Source: Lysinibacillus sp. KCTC 33748
GTDB lineage: Bacteria > Bacillota > Bacilli > Bacillales_A > Planococcaceae
Assembly (NCBI RefSeq): GCF_002237755.1
Contig: NZ_MWSJ01000001.1
Location: 372,001 to 436,000, forward strand
Direction: 5' to 3'
Length of the DNA: 64,000 nt
Shown: piece after piece, positions 17,840 to 27,933 of the stretch
Layout: each line of letters opens with the position of its first letter
How positions within the stretch are numbered: the first letter of the stretch is position 1
Notes under the pieces: generated by a model
The model's database searches: none
What the model was told of the DNA's origin: nothing
What the model saw: the letters and a program-made list of their open reading frames with translations, nothing else
Position numbers and translations under genes: made by a program

Positions 17840-18766
17840 ATGAATGTATTAGTGACAGGTGGATATGGTTTTATTGGTAGTGCAGTCGCAAGGCGTTTTT
17901 TTAAAGAAGGTGCAAATGTTTATATTATTGATAATTTAAGTACAGGCCATTTACGTAATGTCGACTTTGAGCATAAATCTTATCTTTTGAATGTGGAAGA
18001 TGAAGTTTGTGAGCATCTCTTTAGAGAAACATCATTTGATGTGGTCATTCATTGTGCAGCGCAAACGAGTGTCCAAAAATCGATACAAGAACCAGTAAAG
18101 GATGTTTTATCGAATATTGTAGGGCTTAGTCAGATGCTCTTCTTATCGTCAAAATATAAGGTAAAGCATTTCGTTTTCGCCTCGTCGGCAGCTGTTTATG
18201 GAGATAGTCACTATCCTCCAATAGAAGAAACAGATGTTAGTGAACCGATTTCGATGTATGGATTAAACAAAAGTATTGGTGAGTCTTACTGCGAGAAATG
18301 GCAAAAAGATTACCGTTTACCAACATTAATTTATAGATTTGCTAATGTATTCGGTCCAGGACAACGTATGCAGGGCGAAGCAGCGGTTATTCCTTGTATG
18401 CTAAAAAGCAGTATAGAAGAAAAGCCCTTTACAATTTATGGAGATGGAGAGCAAACACGAGATTTCATATATGTAGAGGACATTGCGGATGCTATTTACG
18501 CCGGTGTACAGGCTAGATTACAAGGCATTTATAATGTATCAACGAATGAGGCATGGTCGATTCATCAAGTCATTTTATTATTGCAGCATTTAAATCATCC
18601 TTTAGAAATTCAATATGCTCCTGCAAGAGAGGGAGATATTGAGCATTCGTTTTTAAATAATGAAAAGTTAGCAAAAGCAATAGGGTGGAGGCCAAAAACT
18701 TCATTTGCGGAAGGTATAGAGCGTACATTGCAAGCGTTACAAGATGAAAAGATAGTAGAAATATAA
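17840..18766 (+). CDS. NAD-dependent sugar epimerase (UDP-glucose 4-epimerase-like SDR)
   Basis: A 308-residue extended short-chain dehydrogenase. The NAD site is GGYGFIGS (7-14), the acid that binds ribose is D31 in IIDNLSTGH, and the catalytic set is S115/S116, Y140 and K144 (SMYGLNKS). YRFANVFGPGQ and DGEQTRDFIYVEDIADAI are typical for GalE/RmlB-like nucleotide-sugar enzymes. It would interconvert a UDP-sugar for wall or capsule glycans; which one is not clear. It is monocistronic, with a GGGGGCGATGGG ribosome site, and lies between two family-A repeats. Confidence 0.88.
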   Translation: MNVLVTGGYGFIGSAVARRFFKEGANVYIIDNLSTGHLRNVDFEHKSYLLNVEDEVCEHLFRETSFDVVIHCAAQTSVQKSIQEPVKDVLSNIVGLSQMLFLSSKYKVKHFVFASSAAVYGDSHYPPIEETDVSEPISMYGLNKSIGESYCEKWQKDYRLPTLIYRFANVFGPGQRMQGEAAVIPCMLKSSIEEKPFTIYGDGEQTRDFIYVEDIADAIYAGVQARLQGIYNVSTNEAWSIHQVILLLQHLNHPLEIQYAPAREGDIEHSFLNNEKLAKAIGWRPKTSFAEGIERTLQALQDEKIVEI

Positions 18767-18811
18767 AAAGTTGTACACAAAAGCTTAGTAGTTAAAGATC
18801 ACCAACATGAT

Positions 18812-18853
18812 AAAGGCGATTTACTCTTTCATAAAGGGAAAATCGTCTTTTTA
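18812..18853 (+). terminator. Intrinsic terminator
   Basis: AAAGGCGATTT / AAATCGTCTTTTT hairpin after the epimerase gene. Confidence 0.75.
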
Positions 18854-18940
18854 TAATTTAAATTACTGGTGAAAACTTATCATTCATCCTAAAGTGTGCA
18901 TTTTATAATTGGAATTACGCAGGGTCATCAACAAAACGTG

Positions 18941-19183
18941 GTTGATTTCCGTTCCAGCTGGGCGCTTTGTAGCTGCCGCTACGCTTTCGCACAGATAAAA
19001 CATTTGTTGTTGCTGTCGCTACGCTTTCGCTACAGAAAACATTTGTTGTTGCTGTCGCTACGCTTTCGCTACAGAAAACATTTGATGTTGGTCACGAAGG
19101 TGTTATCACAGGACGTAATGGTTTTAGCCTTGTTCCTCTTTCGCTGATTCCCAAGAATTCGCCCAGCCTCCACTCCATTCAAC
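18941..19183 (-). repeat. MITE-like palindromic repeat, family A (copy A3) with internal tandem duplication
   Basis: Terminal repeats GTTGATTTCCGTTCCAGCTG and (reverse) GCCCAGCCTCCACTCCATTC. The unit TTGTTGCTGTCGCTACGCTT with CGCTACAGAAAACATT is present twice in tandem (period about 38 bases). Orientation is opposite to A2, and a 30-base flank to 19238 is also shared with A2. An open frame that runs through it is a by-product. Confidence 0.75.
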
Positions 19184-19327
19184 TTATATGTATAGTATAG
19201 GTTTTACCAAAAGTCATCCCAAACTTTTGGTGATGAACCATTACACGGAGTAATAGTTGTTTTTTTAGGCTATAGTATAATTATCTTTTAAAAGGAATGT
19301 TATGGAATTGAACGGAGGCTTGCAAAT

Positions 19328-20617
19328 ATGCTAGTAGATTTTAGAGTGAAAAATTGCCTGAGTTATAAAGAGGAAACACTATTTTCAATGGTTGCGGGAA
19401 GCCGTATTCGTAAATTAAAGGACACACATACGATGAAATTTGACTCGATATGCCTTGTGAAAAGTGCCTTTATTTTCGGACCAAATGGAAGTGGGAAATC
19501 GAACTTATTCACGGCTATAAAAATTTTACGTTCTTTATTGTTTAACTTTGAAAATCTGAATAATGTTAAACAACTACGTTTGCCCTACCAGCCGTTTAAG
19601 TTAGGAGGTCAGCAAGGGAAACCGACTGAATTTATGATTTCATTATTCATAGATGGGGTACTGTACGATTATGAGGTTCAATATAATGCTTCACAAGTAC
19701 TTTATGAAGGGTTAACTAAAACGACAAAATCTTTGAAAGAACAGCTCTTTAATAGACAATGGGATGGAACAGAATATTTGTATGAAACTGCCGAAAGCAC
19801 AGCGCAAGAGCTGACAAAATATACGCGTAATAATACAGCGTTCTTATCAGTATTAAATGTCTTTAATGACCCAGATGCTACGAAAATATTTGATTGGTTT
19901 TTACATAAAATATTGTTTTTAGATGAAGCGAATCGGTTATCAAGTCATCCACTTATTCGTAAACTTGAAGAGGAGCCCTTTAAAAAAGAAGTGATGAAGT
20001 TGCTAAAAGTTGCAGACTTTTCTATTCAAGATGTGACGGCAAGACGCGTTGAGCGTAGAGAGAAAAATACGATTGGCTATGATTTTGACACGCCAGAGGT
20101 TATTCAAGAAGTGGATATCGATTTGCACTATTTATCGTTCGATGAAGCAGGTGCGCCAATCGGGACAGAGACGATCAATTGGACGATGGATTCAAAGGGG
20201 ACAGTCCGTATGCTGCATTTAGCATGTGTCATGGTAGATGCATACAATAAGGGGAAGACTATTTTTATAGATGAATTTGATACAGCATTTCATGTGTCCA
20301 TCTGCGAATTTTTAATGGCCATTATGAACAGCAAGCGTAACGTTACGAATCAATTTGTTGTCACAAGTCATGAAATTGATTTATTAGACCAGCCATTACG
20401 TTCCGATCAAATATGGTTTGTAAATAAAAGCTTTAAAAATGAATCCGAATTATACTCTTTATTTGATTTTGCAGATTTGCAAAAGAAACGTGGAGATATT
20501 TCCTATGCCAAGCGTTACTTAAAAGGAGAATTTGGGGCTACACCGGTTATTAATGAATATTTATCAGATCAATATTTAACTTCTTTCAACGGGTATCCAA
20601 ACACCCCGCTAAAATAG
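19328..20617 (+). CDS. RloA/AbiLi-like AAA ATPase of a putative defence pair
   Basis: A 429-residue SMC/ABC-like AAA ATPase. Walker A is FGPNGSGKSN (50-59) and Walker B with catalytic Glu is TIFIDEFD (about 311-318); VVTSHEIDLLD supplies the switch His. A Q-loop-like region lies between. This is the AAA_15/AAA_21 architecture of RloA and AbiLi. GAGG precedes the ATG by 8 bases. The RloB-like gene follows after 91 bases. The last 13 codons, from LTSF to the stop, are encoded by an intergenic repeat of family B, so the natural C-terminus has been replaced. ATPase identity is firm; the anti-phage role is inferred from the pair. Confidence 0.85.
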   Translation: MLVDFRVKNCLSYKEETLFSMVAGSRIRKLKDTHTMKFDSICLVKSAFIFGPNGSGKSNLFTAIKILRSLLFNFENLNNVKQLRLPYQPFKLGGQQGKPTEFMISLFIDGVLYDYEVQYNASQVLYEGLTKTTKSLKEQLFNRQWDGTEYLYETAESTAQELTKYTRNNTAFLSVLNVFNDPDATKIFDWFLHKILFLDEANRLSSHPLIRKLEEEPFKKEVMKLLKVADFSIQDVTARRVERREKNTIGYDFDTPEVIQEVDIDLHYLSFDEAGAPIGTETINWTMDSKGTVRMLHLACVMVDAYNKGKTIFIDEFDTAFHVSICEFLMAIMNSKRNVTNQFVVTSHEIDLLDQPLRSDQIWFVNKSFKNESELYSLFDFADLQKKRGDISYAKRYLKGEFGATPVINEYLSDQYLTSFNGYPNTPLK

Positions 20618-20687
20618 AGGAACTCAGTCGAAGAACGCCAAGTCCGGTGGCAATTTATCTGTGCGACAGCCGAGGCATAATTGATAG
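20575..20687 (+). repeat. Dispersed intergenic repeat, family B (overlaps the ATPase gene end)
   Basis: TTTAACTTCTTTCAACGGGT and AACGCCAAGTCCGGTGGC recur at 23414-23490, in part at 21280-21300 and, reversed, at 1560-1670. It supplies the stop codon of the ATPase gene and fills the gap to the RloB-like gene. Confidence 0.65.
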
Positions 20688-20708
20688 GAAGTGGGAGGTG
20701 TCTGAGCA

Positions 20709-21284
20709 GTGAGAGTACGTCAACAAGGGAATCGAACACTGCGTAAAACCATTTTAATTTATTGTGAAGGTGAAACCGAACGCATTTATTTTGAGCAACT
20801 GCGTATTTTAAAGCGCTCCAAACTGGTAAGTGTCAAAATAAAAAACGTTAAACGTTCGGCTATTAAGCTTGCGCAGCATGCCTATCGAGATTCAAGCTAT
20901 CAATATTTTGATGAGGTTTGGATTGTTTTTGATAAGGATGATTTAACCGAAAAGCAATTAGAGGAAGTGAATGACTTTTGTGAGGAGAATAATATTCATA
21001 TTGCCTATTCAAATGAAGCGTTCGAATTATGGCTACTATTGCATTTTGAAGAGGTCGATATGTCTGAAAAGTATCCTCGTGCAGTATTAAATGACAAAAT
21101 GGAGCAGCATCTTGGGATAACACGTTATATTCGTCATAAAGCGGATGAATCTGTCATTGCTCCTATCGCACTTCGACATGAGGTTGCTATTAAAAATTGC
21201 ACAGATATGATGGCACTTCGCAAGACAGAAAGCCGTGATAATCCTTATTGCAACATACATGAAATGATACAATACATATTTTAA
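20709..21284 (+). CDS. RloB/AbiLii-like Toprim-type protein of a putative defence pair
   Basis: A 191-residue RloB family protein. Residues 14-30 (KTILIYCEGETERIYFEQL) carry the Toprim-like Glu motif, and EVWIVFDKDDLTEK (about 74-87) the DxD acidic pair that would hold metal ions; SNEAFELWLLLHF is the conserved central block of RloB. The start is GTG 20709, with GGGAGGTG eight bases upstream. Together with the ATPase it makes the two-gene AbiL layout, an abortive infection system in which the ATPase is the sensor/regulator and RloB the presumed nuclease effector. Its stop codon lies in the first bases of another family-B repeat. Confidence 0.85.
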   Translation: MRVRQQGNRTLRKTILIYCEGETERIYFEQLRILKRSKLVSVKIKNVKRSAIKLAQHAYRDSSYQYFDEVWIVFDKDDLTEKQLEEVNDFCEENNIHIAYSNEAFELWLLLHFEEVDMSEKYPRAVLNDKMEQHLGITRYIRHKADESVIAPIALRHEVAIKNCTDMMALRKTESRDNPYCNIHEMIQYIF

Positions 21285-21300
21285 CTTCTTTCAGCGGGTG
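21280..21300 (+). repeat. Family B repeat fragment at the rloB stop codon
   Basis: TTTTAACTTCTTTCAGCGGG matches the left end of the copies at 20575 and 23414. The TAA within it is the stop codon of the RloB-like gene. Confidence 0.55.
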
Positions 21301-21376
21301 CCCAAAAACCTGTTGTTTTTATATTTCAGCACAAAGAGGTGTGAATAACAATTATTAAAAGTATGACATATATTAA

Positions 21377-21405
21377 GTTGATCTTCGTTACGACTCGGCG
21401 ACTCC
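21377..21405 (+). repeat. Solo left end of family A repeat
   Basis: GTTGATCTTCGTTACGACT followed by CGGCGACTCC equals the terminal repeat of copy A6; the rest of the element is missing. Confidence 0.6.
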
Positions 21406-21586
21406 ATTCAATGCGACAACGACAATTAAGATTTATTTATCCACAATTCAAAATGTAGATAAATAAATTTGTTGTATTGGGGAATAAATAACACCAGAAG
21501 CCATGACAATTAAACAGTACATATGAACGTTCTAAACCTATAAATGATTGAAAAGGGTATTTTGTATTTGATTTAGCCTATCGAAC

Positions 21587-21615
21587 TTGCCTTTTCTCTC
21601 TAAACACATTACAAT
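21587..21615 (+). promoter_or_regulatory. glpD promoter
   Basis: TTGCCT, 17 bases, TACAAT. Transcription would start about 30 bases before the leader hairpin. Confidence 0.7.
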
Positions 21616-21646
21616 GAAGTTAAGTTAATATAAGGTTTGAGCGATT

Positions 21647-21707
21647 GAGAGACCATTAAAAACATATGTACATTGTGTACATGTGCTTTTAATGGTCTCT
21701 TTTTTTT
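21647..21707 (+). terminator. GlpP-controlled leader terminator of glpD
   Basis: GAGAGACCATTAAAA and TTTTAATGGTCTC form a long stem with an inner ATGTAC/GTACAT stem, then T8. It stands between promoter and ribosome site, as in Bacillus subtilis glpD, where GlpP with glycerol-3-phosphate prevents termination. Confidence 0.85.
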
Positions 21708-21735
21708 CGTTCTTAAATTAAGGAGGAATTTTATT

Positions 21736-23379
21736 ATGAGTACGGCTTCAGCAATACAACGTCAACAAACGATTGAAGAATTACAAAATAAAGAATACGA
21801 TTTATTGGTGATCGGTGGCGGTATTACAGGTTGTGGTATCGCACTTGATGCAATTGCTCGTGGGCTTTCTGTAGCGTTAGTTGAGATGCAAGACTTCGCA
21901 GCTGGGACTTCTAGTCGTTCGACAAAATTAGTGCACGGTGGACTTCGTTATTTAAAACAATTTGAAATAAAAGAGGTTGCAGAATTAGGGAAAGAGCGTG
22001 CAATCGTTTATGAAAATGGACCACATGTAACAACGCCAGTTTGGATGCTACTGCCATTCCATAAAGGAGGCACATTTGGTAAATTCTCAACGAATGTTGG
22101 TTTACGTGTTTATGATTTTTTAGCAGGGGTTAAACGTTCTGAGCGTCGATATATGTTAAATCCTGCAAAAACAATGGAAAAAGAGCCTTTGGTCAAAGCT
22201 GAGGAATTACGTGGCGGTGGTGTTTATGTAGAATATCGTACTGATGATGCACGTATGACAGTCGAAGTTGCCAAAGCTGCCATCGAAAAAGGCGCTACAC
22301 TCATTAACTATACAAAAGCAGAGAACTTTTTATACAATGACGAAAAGAAAATTAATGGTATCGTAGCACAAGATTTGATTGCCCAGAAGGCATTTAATAT
22401 TCGTGCAAAAAAAGTTGTAAATGCTGCGGGTCCATGGGTAGATGAAGTTCGTACGATCGAAGGGAAACAAAATGGTAAGCATTTAATTTTATCTAAAGGT
22501 GTGCATATCGTTTTTGATGAATCTAAATTCCCACTACGTCAAGCTGTCTATTTTGATACACCTGATGGTCGTATGGTGTTTGCAATTCCTCGAAATGGGA
22601 AGACATATGTTGGAACGACAGATACATTTTACGAAGGCGATGCACGTGAAATGAATATCCATCAAGAAGATCGTGATTATATTATGAAGGCTATTCATTA
22701 CATGTTCCCAAAAGTAAAAGTCACAGATGAAGATATCGAATCAAGCTGGGCAGGTGTTCGCCCATTAATTCATGAAGAAGGTAAAAATCCATCTGAAATA
22801 TCTCGTAAGGACGAAGTATGGGAATCTCCTTCAGGTCTTGTGACAATCGCTGGCGGTAAATTAACAGGTTATCGAAAAATGGCTGAAACAGTTTTAAATA
22901 AGATTGCACAAGATTTAGAGCAACGCTTTAGTATTTCATCAAAACCATGTCATACAAAGAATATTCGTATATCTGGTGGTGATGTTGGCGGCTCTGAAAA
23001 CTTAGATGCCTTCGTATCAAAACGAACAAAAATAGGTGTCGAAATCGGATTATCGGAAGAGGAAGCAAAACATTTAGCGCATCATTACGGTTCTAATGTG
23101 GACACTGTTTTTGAATATGCTAAAGAACAGCATCCTGTTTTACCTCAAGGGCTATATGCTCAACTACTGTATGGTATCCATCATGAAATGGTTGTTCATC
23201 CAAACGACTTTATGATTCGTCGTACAGCCTATATGTTCTTTAATATCGCCCTTGTTATACAATATAAAGATGCGGTATTAGATGAAATGGCAAAACAATT
23301 AAATTGGTCTCCTGAACAACGTACTCAATTTGAAAAAGATTTAAATTTAGAAATAACAAGAGCTACAACTGCATTATAA
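21736..23379 (+). CDS. glpD: Aerobic glycerol-3-phosphate dehydrogenase
   Basis: A 547-residue FAD enzyme at the inner face of the membrane that oxidises glycerol-3-phosphate to dihydroxyacetone phosphate and feeds electrons to quinone. The FAD Rossmann motif is [19 protein letters not shown] (about residues 20-38), followed by [17 protein letters not shown], the family fingerprint, and [13 protein letters not shown] near the end of the catalytic part. Length is usual. ATG 21736 has AAGGAGGAA upstream; open sequence before it includes the leader terminator and is not coding. It is followed by its own terminator and then glpP. Confidence 0.97.
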   Translation: MSTASAIQRQQTIEELQNKEYDLLVIGGGITGCGIALDAIARGLSVALVEMQDFAAGTSSRSTKLVHGGLRYLKQFEIKEVAELGKERAIVYENGPHVTTPVWMLLPFHKGGTFGKFSTNVGLRVYDFLAGVKRSERRYMLNPAKTMEKEPLVKAEELRGGGVYVEYRTDDARMTVEVAKAAIEKGATLINYTKAENFLYNDEKKINGIVAQDLIAQKAFNIRAKKVVNAAGPWVDEVRTIEGKQNGKHLILSKGVHIVFDESKFPLRQAVYFDTPDGRMVFAIPRNGKTYVGTTDTFYEGDAREMNIHQEDRDYIMKAIHYMFPKVKVTDEDIESSWAGVRPLIHEEGKNPSEISRKDEVWESPSGLVTIAGGKLTGYRKMAETVLNKIAQDLEQRFSISSKPCHTKNIRISGGDVGGSENLDAFVSKRTKIGVEIGLSEEEAKHLAHHYGSNVDTVFEYAKEQHPVLPQGLYAQLLYGIHHEMVVHPNDFMIRRTAYMFFNIALVIQYKDAVLDEMAKQLNWSPEQRTQFEKDLNLEITRATTAL

Positions 23380-23387
23380 TAAAAAGG

Positions 23388-23416
23388 AAGGTCGTCTTAA
23401 TGGCGACCTGACTTTT
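23388..23416 (+). terminator. Intrinsic terminator of glpD
   Basis: AAGGTCGTC-ttaat-GGCGACCT-GACTTTTT hairpin, 10 bases after the stop. Confidence 0.75.
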
Positions 23417-23490
23417 TAACTTCTTTCAGCTGGTGCCTAAACACCCTGAAATATAGGGAATCAGTCTAAGAACACCACGTCCTGTGGCAT
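23414..23490 (+). repeat. Dispersed intergenic repeat, family B
   Basis: TTTAACTTCTTTCAGCTGGT with AACACCACGTCCTGTGGC; same order of blocks as at 20575. It starts in the T-run of the glpD terminator. Confidence 0.6.
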
Positions 23491-23506
23491 ATAAAGGGGA
23501 AATCAA

Positions 23507-24070
23507 ATGAATTTCAATAATCAACAAATTATTCCCGCTGCACGAACAGTAAAGCAATTTGATGAAATATTAAATAGTCGATTCGAATACATTGTTCTAT
23601 TAGAAGTGCATATTAGTTTGCTCATGTCAATAAAACGAGAGGCGGATCGGAACGGTAAAAAATTAATTATTCATGCAGATTTAATTCATGGCTTAAAAAC
23701 GGATAACTTTGCAGCTGATTTTTTATGCAATGATATCCGTCCAGCAGGAATAATTTCCACGCGTTCTAATATGTTAATAAAGGCAAAAGCTCGTGGGATT
23801 ATTGCTATTCAGCGTGTCTTTTTAATTGATACGATCGCGCTTGAAAAAAGCTTTTCAATGATAGAATCAGCGAAGCCAGATTTTATTGAACTATTACCAG
23901 GTGTTATTCCTTCTATGATTTCAGAAGTGCACCAGCGTACAAAAATTCCTGTTATTACAGGTGGGCTAGTTCGCACAGCTGAAAGTATAGAGGAAGCGTT
24001 ATCAGCTGGAGCAGTAGCGATTACAACATCAAATAAGAACTTGTGGGAAAATTTCCAAAAATATTGTTGA
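23507..24070 (+). CDS. glpP: Glycerol-3-phosphate-responsive antiterminator
   Basis: A 187-residue TIM-barrel-like RNA-binding regulator. Recognisable GlpP blocks are LLEVHISLLMSIKREADR, HADLIHGLKTDNFAADFLC, GIISTRSNMLIKAKARGIIAIQRVFLIDTIALEKS, DFIELLPGVIPSMISEV and PVITGGLVRTAESIEEALSAGA, the last being a phosphate-binding loop. When it holds glycerol-3-phosphate it lets RNA polymerase pass leader terminators of glp genes; two such leaders are present here, before glpD and glpF. AAAGGGGAAATCAA precedes ATG. The -35 box of the glpF promoter overlaps its stop codon. Confidence 0.95.
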   Translation: MNFNNQQIIPAARTVKQFDEILNSRFEYIVLLEVHISLLMSIKREADRNGKKLIIHADLIHGLKTDNFAADFLCNDIRPAGIISTRSNMLIKAKARGIIAIQRVFLIDTIALEKSFSMIESAKPDFIELLPGVIPSMISEVHQRTKIPVITGGLVRTAESIEEALSAGAVAITTSNKNLWENFQKYC

Positions 24071-24095
24071 CTATGTATGTTATTTTCTCTACAAT
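24067..24095 (+). promoter_or_regulatory. glpFK promoter
   Basis: TTGACT, 17 bases, TACAAT. The -35 box overlaps the glpP stop codon TGA. Confidence 0.75.
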
Positions 24096-24129
24096 GTACA
24101 TAAGTTAAAAAGCGCGTGGTTAGGAAAAG

Positions 24130-24192
24130 GAACCCACATTTATTCATCTGCATTGAAACTTGCAGTTTGTTTAAGTGTGGGTTTATTTTTTT
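24130..24192 (+). terminator. GlpP-controlled leader terminator of glpFK
   Basis: GAACCCACA and TGTGGGTT pair around an inner CTGCA/TGCAG stem, then ATTTTTTT. Same position and build as the glpD leader; both leaders share AAGTTAA shortly before the stem. Confidence 0.8.
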
Positions 24193-24225
24193 GCTAGGTG
24201 TACTATTTACAAAGGGGGTTTTTGT

Positions 24226-25029
24226 ATGTCAACATTTACAGCTGAACTTGTCGGCACGATGATTCTTATTTTATTCGGTGGTGGCGTTGTTGCAGGTGTA
24301 TCACTGCACAAATCGAAAGGTTTTGGCGGTGGATGGGTAGTGATTACATTCGCTTGGGGTCTAGCTGTAGCTATGGCTGCATATGCTGTTGGTGGTATTA
24401 GTGGGGCTCATTTAAATCCTGCTTTAACAATCGCGCTTGCTACTATCGGTAATTTTCCATGGGAAGACGTACCTACGTATATTGCCGCACAATTGATTGG
24501 TGCATTTTTAGGTGGAGTACTCGTTTATTTTATGTATTTACCACATTGGAAGGGTACGAAAGATCCGGAAGCGAAACTAGCTGTATTTTCTACAATGCCA
24601 GCTATTAAGCATCCATTATCAAACTTAATTTCAGAAATGATTGGTACATTTATACTTGTTTTAGGTATTCTAGCATTAGGAACAAATACAATTACGGATG
24701 GCTTAAATCCATTTCTAGTTGGTATGTTAATTGTAGTCATCGGGATGGCATTAGGAGGTCCTACTGGTTATGCAATAAACCCTGCGCGTGACTTAGGTCC
24801 ACGTATTGCGCACTTTTTCTTACCAATCCCAGGTAAACGTGACTCAGGGTGGTCATACGCATGGATTCCAGTTGTAGGTCCAATTATCGGTGGTACATTC
24901 GGTGCTCTATTTTTCCAACAAATTTTTGAGGGAGAAAATAGCATCGCATTTTGGGTATTAGCAATTATCGTAGTTATTATTTTTATCAGTGCTCAAATGA
25001 CTGTGAAAAATATTAAAAGTGAAGAGTAA
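24226..25029 (+). CDS. glpF: Glycerol uptake facilitator (aquaglyceroporin)
   Basis: A 267-residue channel of the MIP family with six membrane helices and two half-helices. The two NPA boxes are HLNPALTIA and AINPARDLGPR; the Asp after the second one, D in NPARD, marks glycerol facilitators as against water channels. ATG 24226 has AAAGGGGG upstream; the open sequence before it lies in the leader terminator. It forms an operon with glpK 27 bases downstream and is preceded by a GlpP-type leader, so it would be made only when glycerol-3-phosphate is present. Confidence 0.96.
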   Translation: MSTFTAELVGTMILILFGGGVVAGVSLHKSKGFGGGWVVITFAWGLAVAMAAYAVGGISGAHLNPALTIALATIGNFPWEDVPTYIAAQLIGAFLGGVLVYFMYLPHWKGTKDPEAKLAVFSTMPAIKHPLSNLISEMIGTFILVLGILALGTNTITDGLNPFLVGMLIVVIGMALGGPTGYAINPARDLGPRIAHFFLPIPGKRDSGWSYAWIPVVGPIIGGTFGALFFQQIFEGENSIAFWVLAIIVVIIFISAQMTVKNIKSEE

Positions 25030-26553
<1,524 letters not shown>

Positions 26554-26572
26554 AGATAACTGAATAGAGATG

Positions 26573-26665
26573 AAAAAACCTTGATAGGCTGATTTGAAGC
26601 GGATCCCGGTTGTTAGATAAAAATCTAACTGGGGGATCACTTCAGTAGCCGATCAAGGTTTTGTT
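26573..26665 (+). terminator. Long imperfect hairpin after glpK
   Basis: About 93 bases fold back on themselves: AAAACCTTGAT / ATCAAGGTTTT at the base, then AGGCT / AGCC, GGATCCC / GGGGGATC and GTTAGAT / ATCTAAC at the tip. The T-run is short (TTTTGTT). It is much longer than the other terminators here. Confidence 0.6.
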
Positions 26666-26699
26666 ATAGGTAAAGAACTTTCCATATACAAACGTATTC

Positions 26700-27587
26700 T
26701 TAAATAGGATTATATTTCAACTTACTTGGATCTACTACATAGAAAATCTTGTTAATTGTTTCGGATGAAGAATTCCAGTCAAAACAAAAAACGCCTGTTA
26801 TTTTATCATTTTCAGTAACTACTATTCCATATTGATTATTTATTATAGCTGCAGTAGCGCTTTTTCCAAAGAAAAACTTTTTTGCTATTCCTGAAATAAG
26901 AGCTAATACCCGCTCTTTACCTTCAATGATGTTTATTGCCGTTCTTACTTTACCTCCTCCATCAGCTGCAAATAGAATATCATTAGATAACAAATGGGTT
27001 ATTCCATGAATATCTCCGTTGGATAATGCCCATATAAATTGTTCTATATAAGTTTTCTGAAGATTAACAGTCAAATCTTTTTCGCTTTTTCTTCCCATTT
27101 TAATTTGTGCTCTACTCAATATCTTACGGCTGTTAACAGTCGTTGTGTTAAGAACATCGGCAATCTCACTATGCTTTAGCCCTAGAGCATTTTTTAATAC
27201 GTAAGCTATCCTCTCTTTAGGTAAAAGTTTTTCCATAAGAACCATATATGAATAGCTTAATTGATCTGACTGGATTAGATTCTCAAGAGGCTCACTATTG
27301 AATGTCTGTAGTATAGGTTCGGGTAACCATGTACCTATATAATTTTCTTTCTTTTTTCTACTTGATTTTAGTTCATTCATACAGCGGTTAACGATCATTT
27401 TATTTATATAAGCTTTTAAATTAGTAATATCTTTCTCAATATTTTCATGTTCTTTTAATTTCAAAAAAGTATCTTGAACAATATCTTCAGCATCTGTCAT
27501 TGAACCAAGTAAATAGTATGCTATGGATAAACAATAATTCTTATATTCTTTATATAAGTCTTCTATATTCAAGTCATTGATCAACAC
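26700..27587 (-). CDS. ECF41-type sigma factor with fused SnoaL-like regulatory domain
   Basis: About 295 residues. Sigma region 2 lies in NLEDLYKEYKNYCLSIAYYLLGSMTDAEDIVQDTFLK and region 4 in LLPKERIAYVLKNALGLKHSEIADVLNTTTVNSRKILSRAQ. The C-terminal NTF2/SnoaL-like domain carries the marks of the ECF41 group: WLPEP in the linker, DGGGKV, and DPSKL close to the end (usually NPDKL). In this group the fused domain regulates the sigma factor and no anti-sigma protein is needed. GTG 27587 was chosen because AGAGAGGGAAGGG lies 6-7 bases upstream. It is third in a run with an SDR epimerase and a small membrane protein, the usual ECF41 neighbourhood. Confidence 0.88.
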   Translation of the reverse strand: MLINDLNIEDLYKEYKNYCLSIAYYLLGSMTDAEDIVQDTFLKLKEHENIEKDITNLKAYINKMIVNRCMNELKSSRKKKENYIGTWLPEPILQTFNSEPLENLIQSDQLSYSYMVLMEKLLPKERIAYVLKNALGLKHSEIADVLNTTTVNSRKILSRAQIKMGRKSEKDLTVNLQKTYIEQFIWALSNGDIHGITHLLSNDILFAADGGGKVRTAINIIEGKERVLALISGIAKKFFFGKSATAAIINNQYGIVVTENDKITGVFCFDWNSSSETINKIFYVVDPSKLKYNPI

Positions 27588-27663
27588 GATAAACCCTTCC
27601 CTCTCTAATATTATGCATATCATAATCCGAGGAATATTCTACATACATTTTATATTTTATCTA

Positions 27664-27897
27664 TCATTTATCTACAAAAGTAATGAATGTCATAAGTTTA
27701 TTTATAATCCGTGGAAAAATGTAAGCACAAACCATAGCACACAAAAATGCTTCTCCCCACATTGGTAACCAATGAATTAAAAATGTATGGCTATATCCTA
27801 AGTTTATAGAAACAAGGATAAACGATATGAAACAAGAATTAAAAAGTCCAATTAGAACAGTGTAAATAAAAGACTTATAAATTTTATTTATGTTCAT
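27664..27897 (-). CDS. DUF2798-type small membrane protein
   Basis: A 77-residue protein with two hydrophobic segments (about 10-32 and 44-64) and a basic end (PRIINKLMTF). Spacing of the helices and the WLPMWGEAFLCAMVCAYIFPRIINKL stretch resemble DUF2798 proteins. AAGG lies upstream of ATG. It sits between the epimerase and the ECF41 sigma genes on the same strand, within short distances, so it probably belongs to the same transcript. Function is unknown. Confidence 0.65.
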   Translation of the reverse strand: MNINKIYKSFIYTVLIGLFNSCFISFILVSINLGYSHTFLIHWLPMWGEAFLCAMVCAYIFPRIINKLMTFITFVDK

Positions 27898-27933
27898 AAA
27901 TTTAACCTTCTTATATTATAGTTCATTTTATTA

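Noticed and set aside
18896..19147. 83-codon + strand frame
   Set aside because: It lies wholly within the family A repeat and reads its tandem unit (repeated HLLLLSLRFRYRK).
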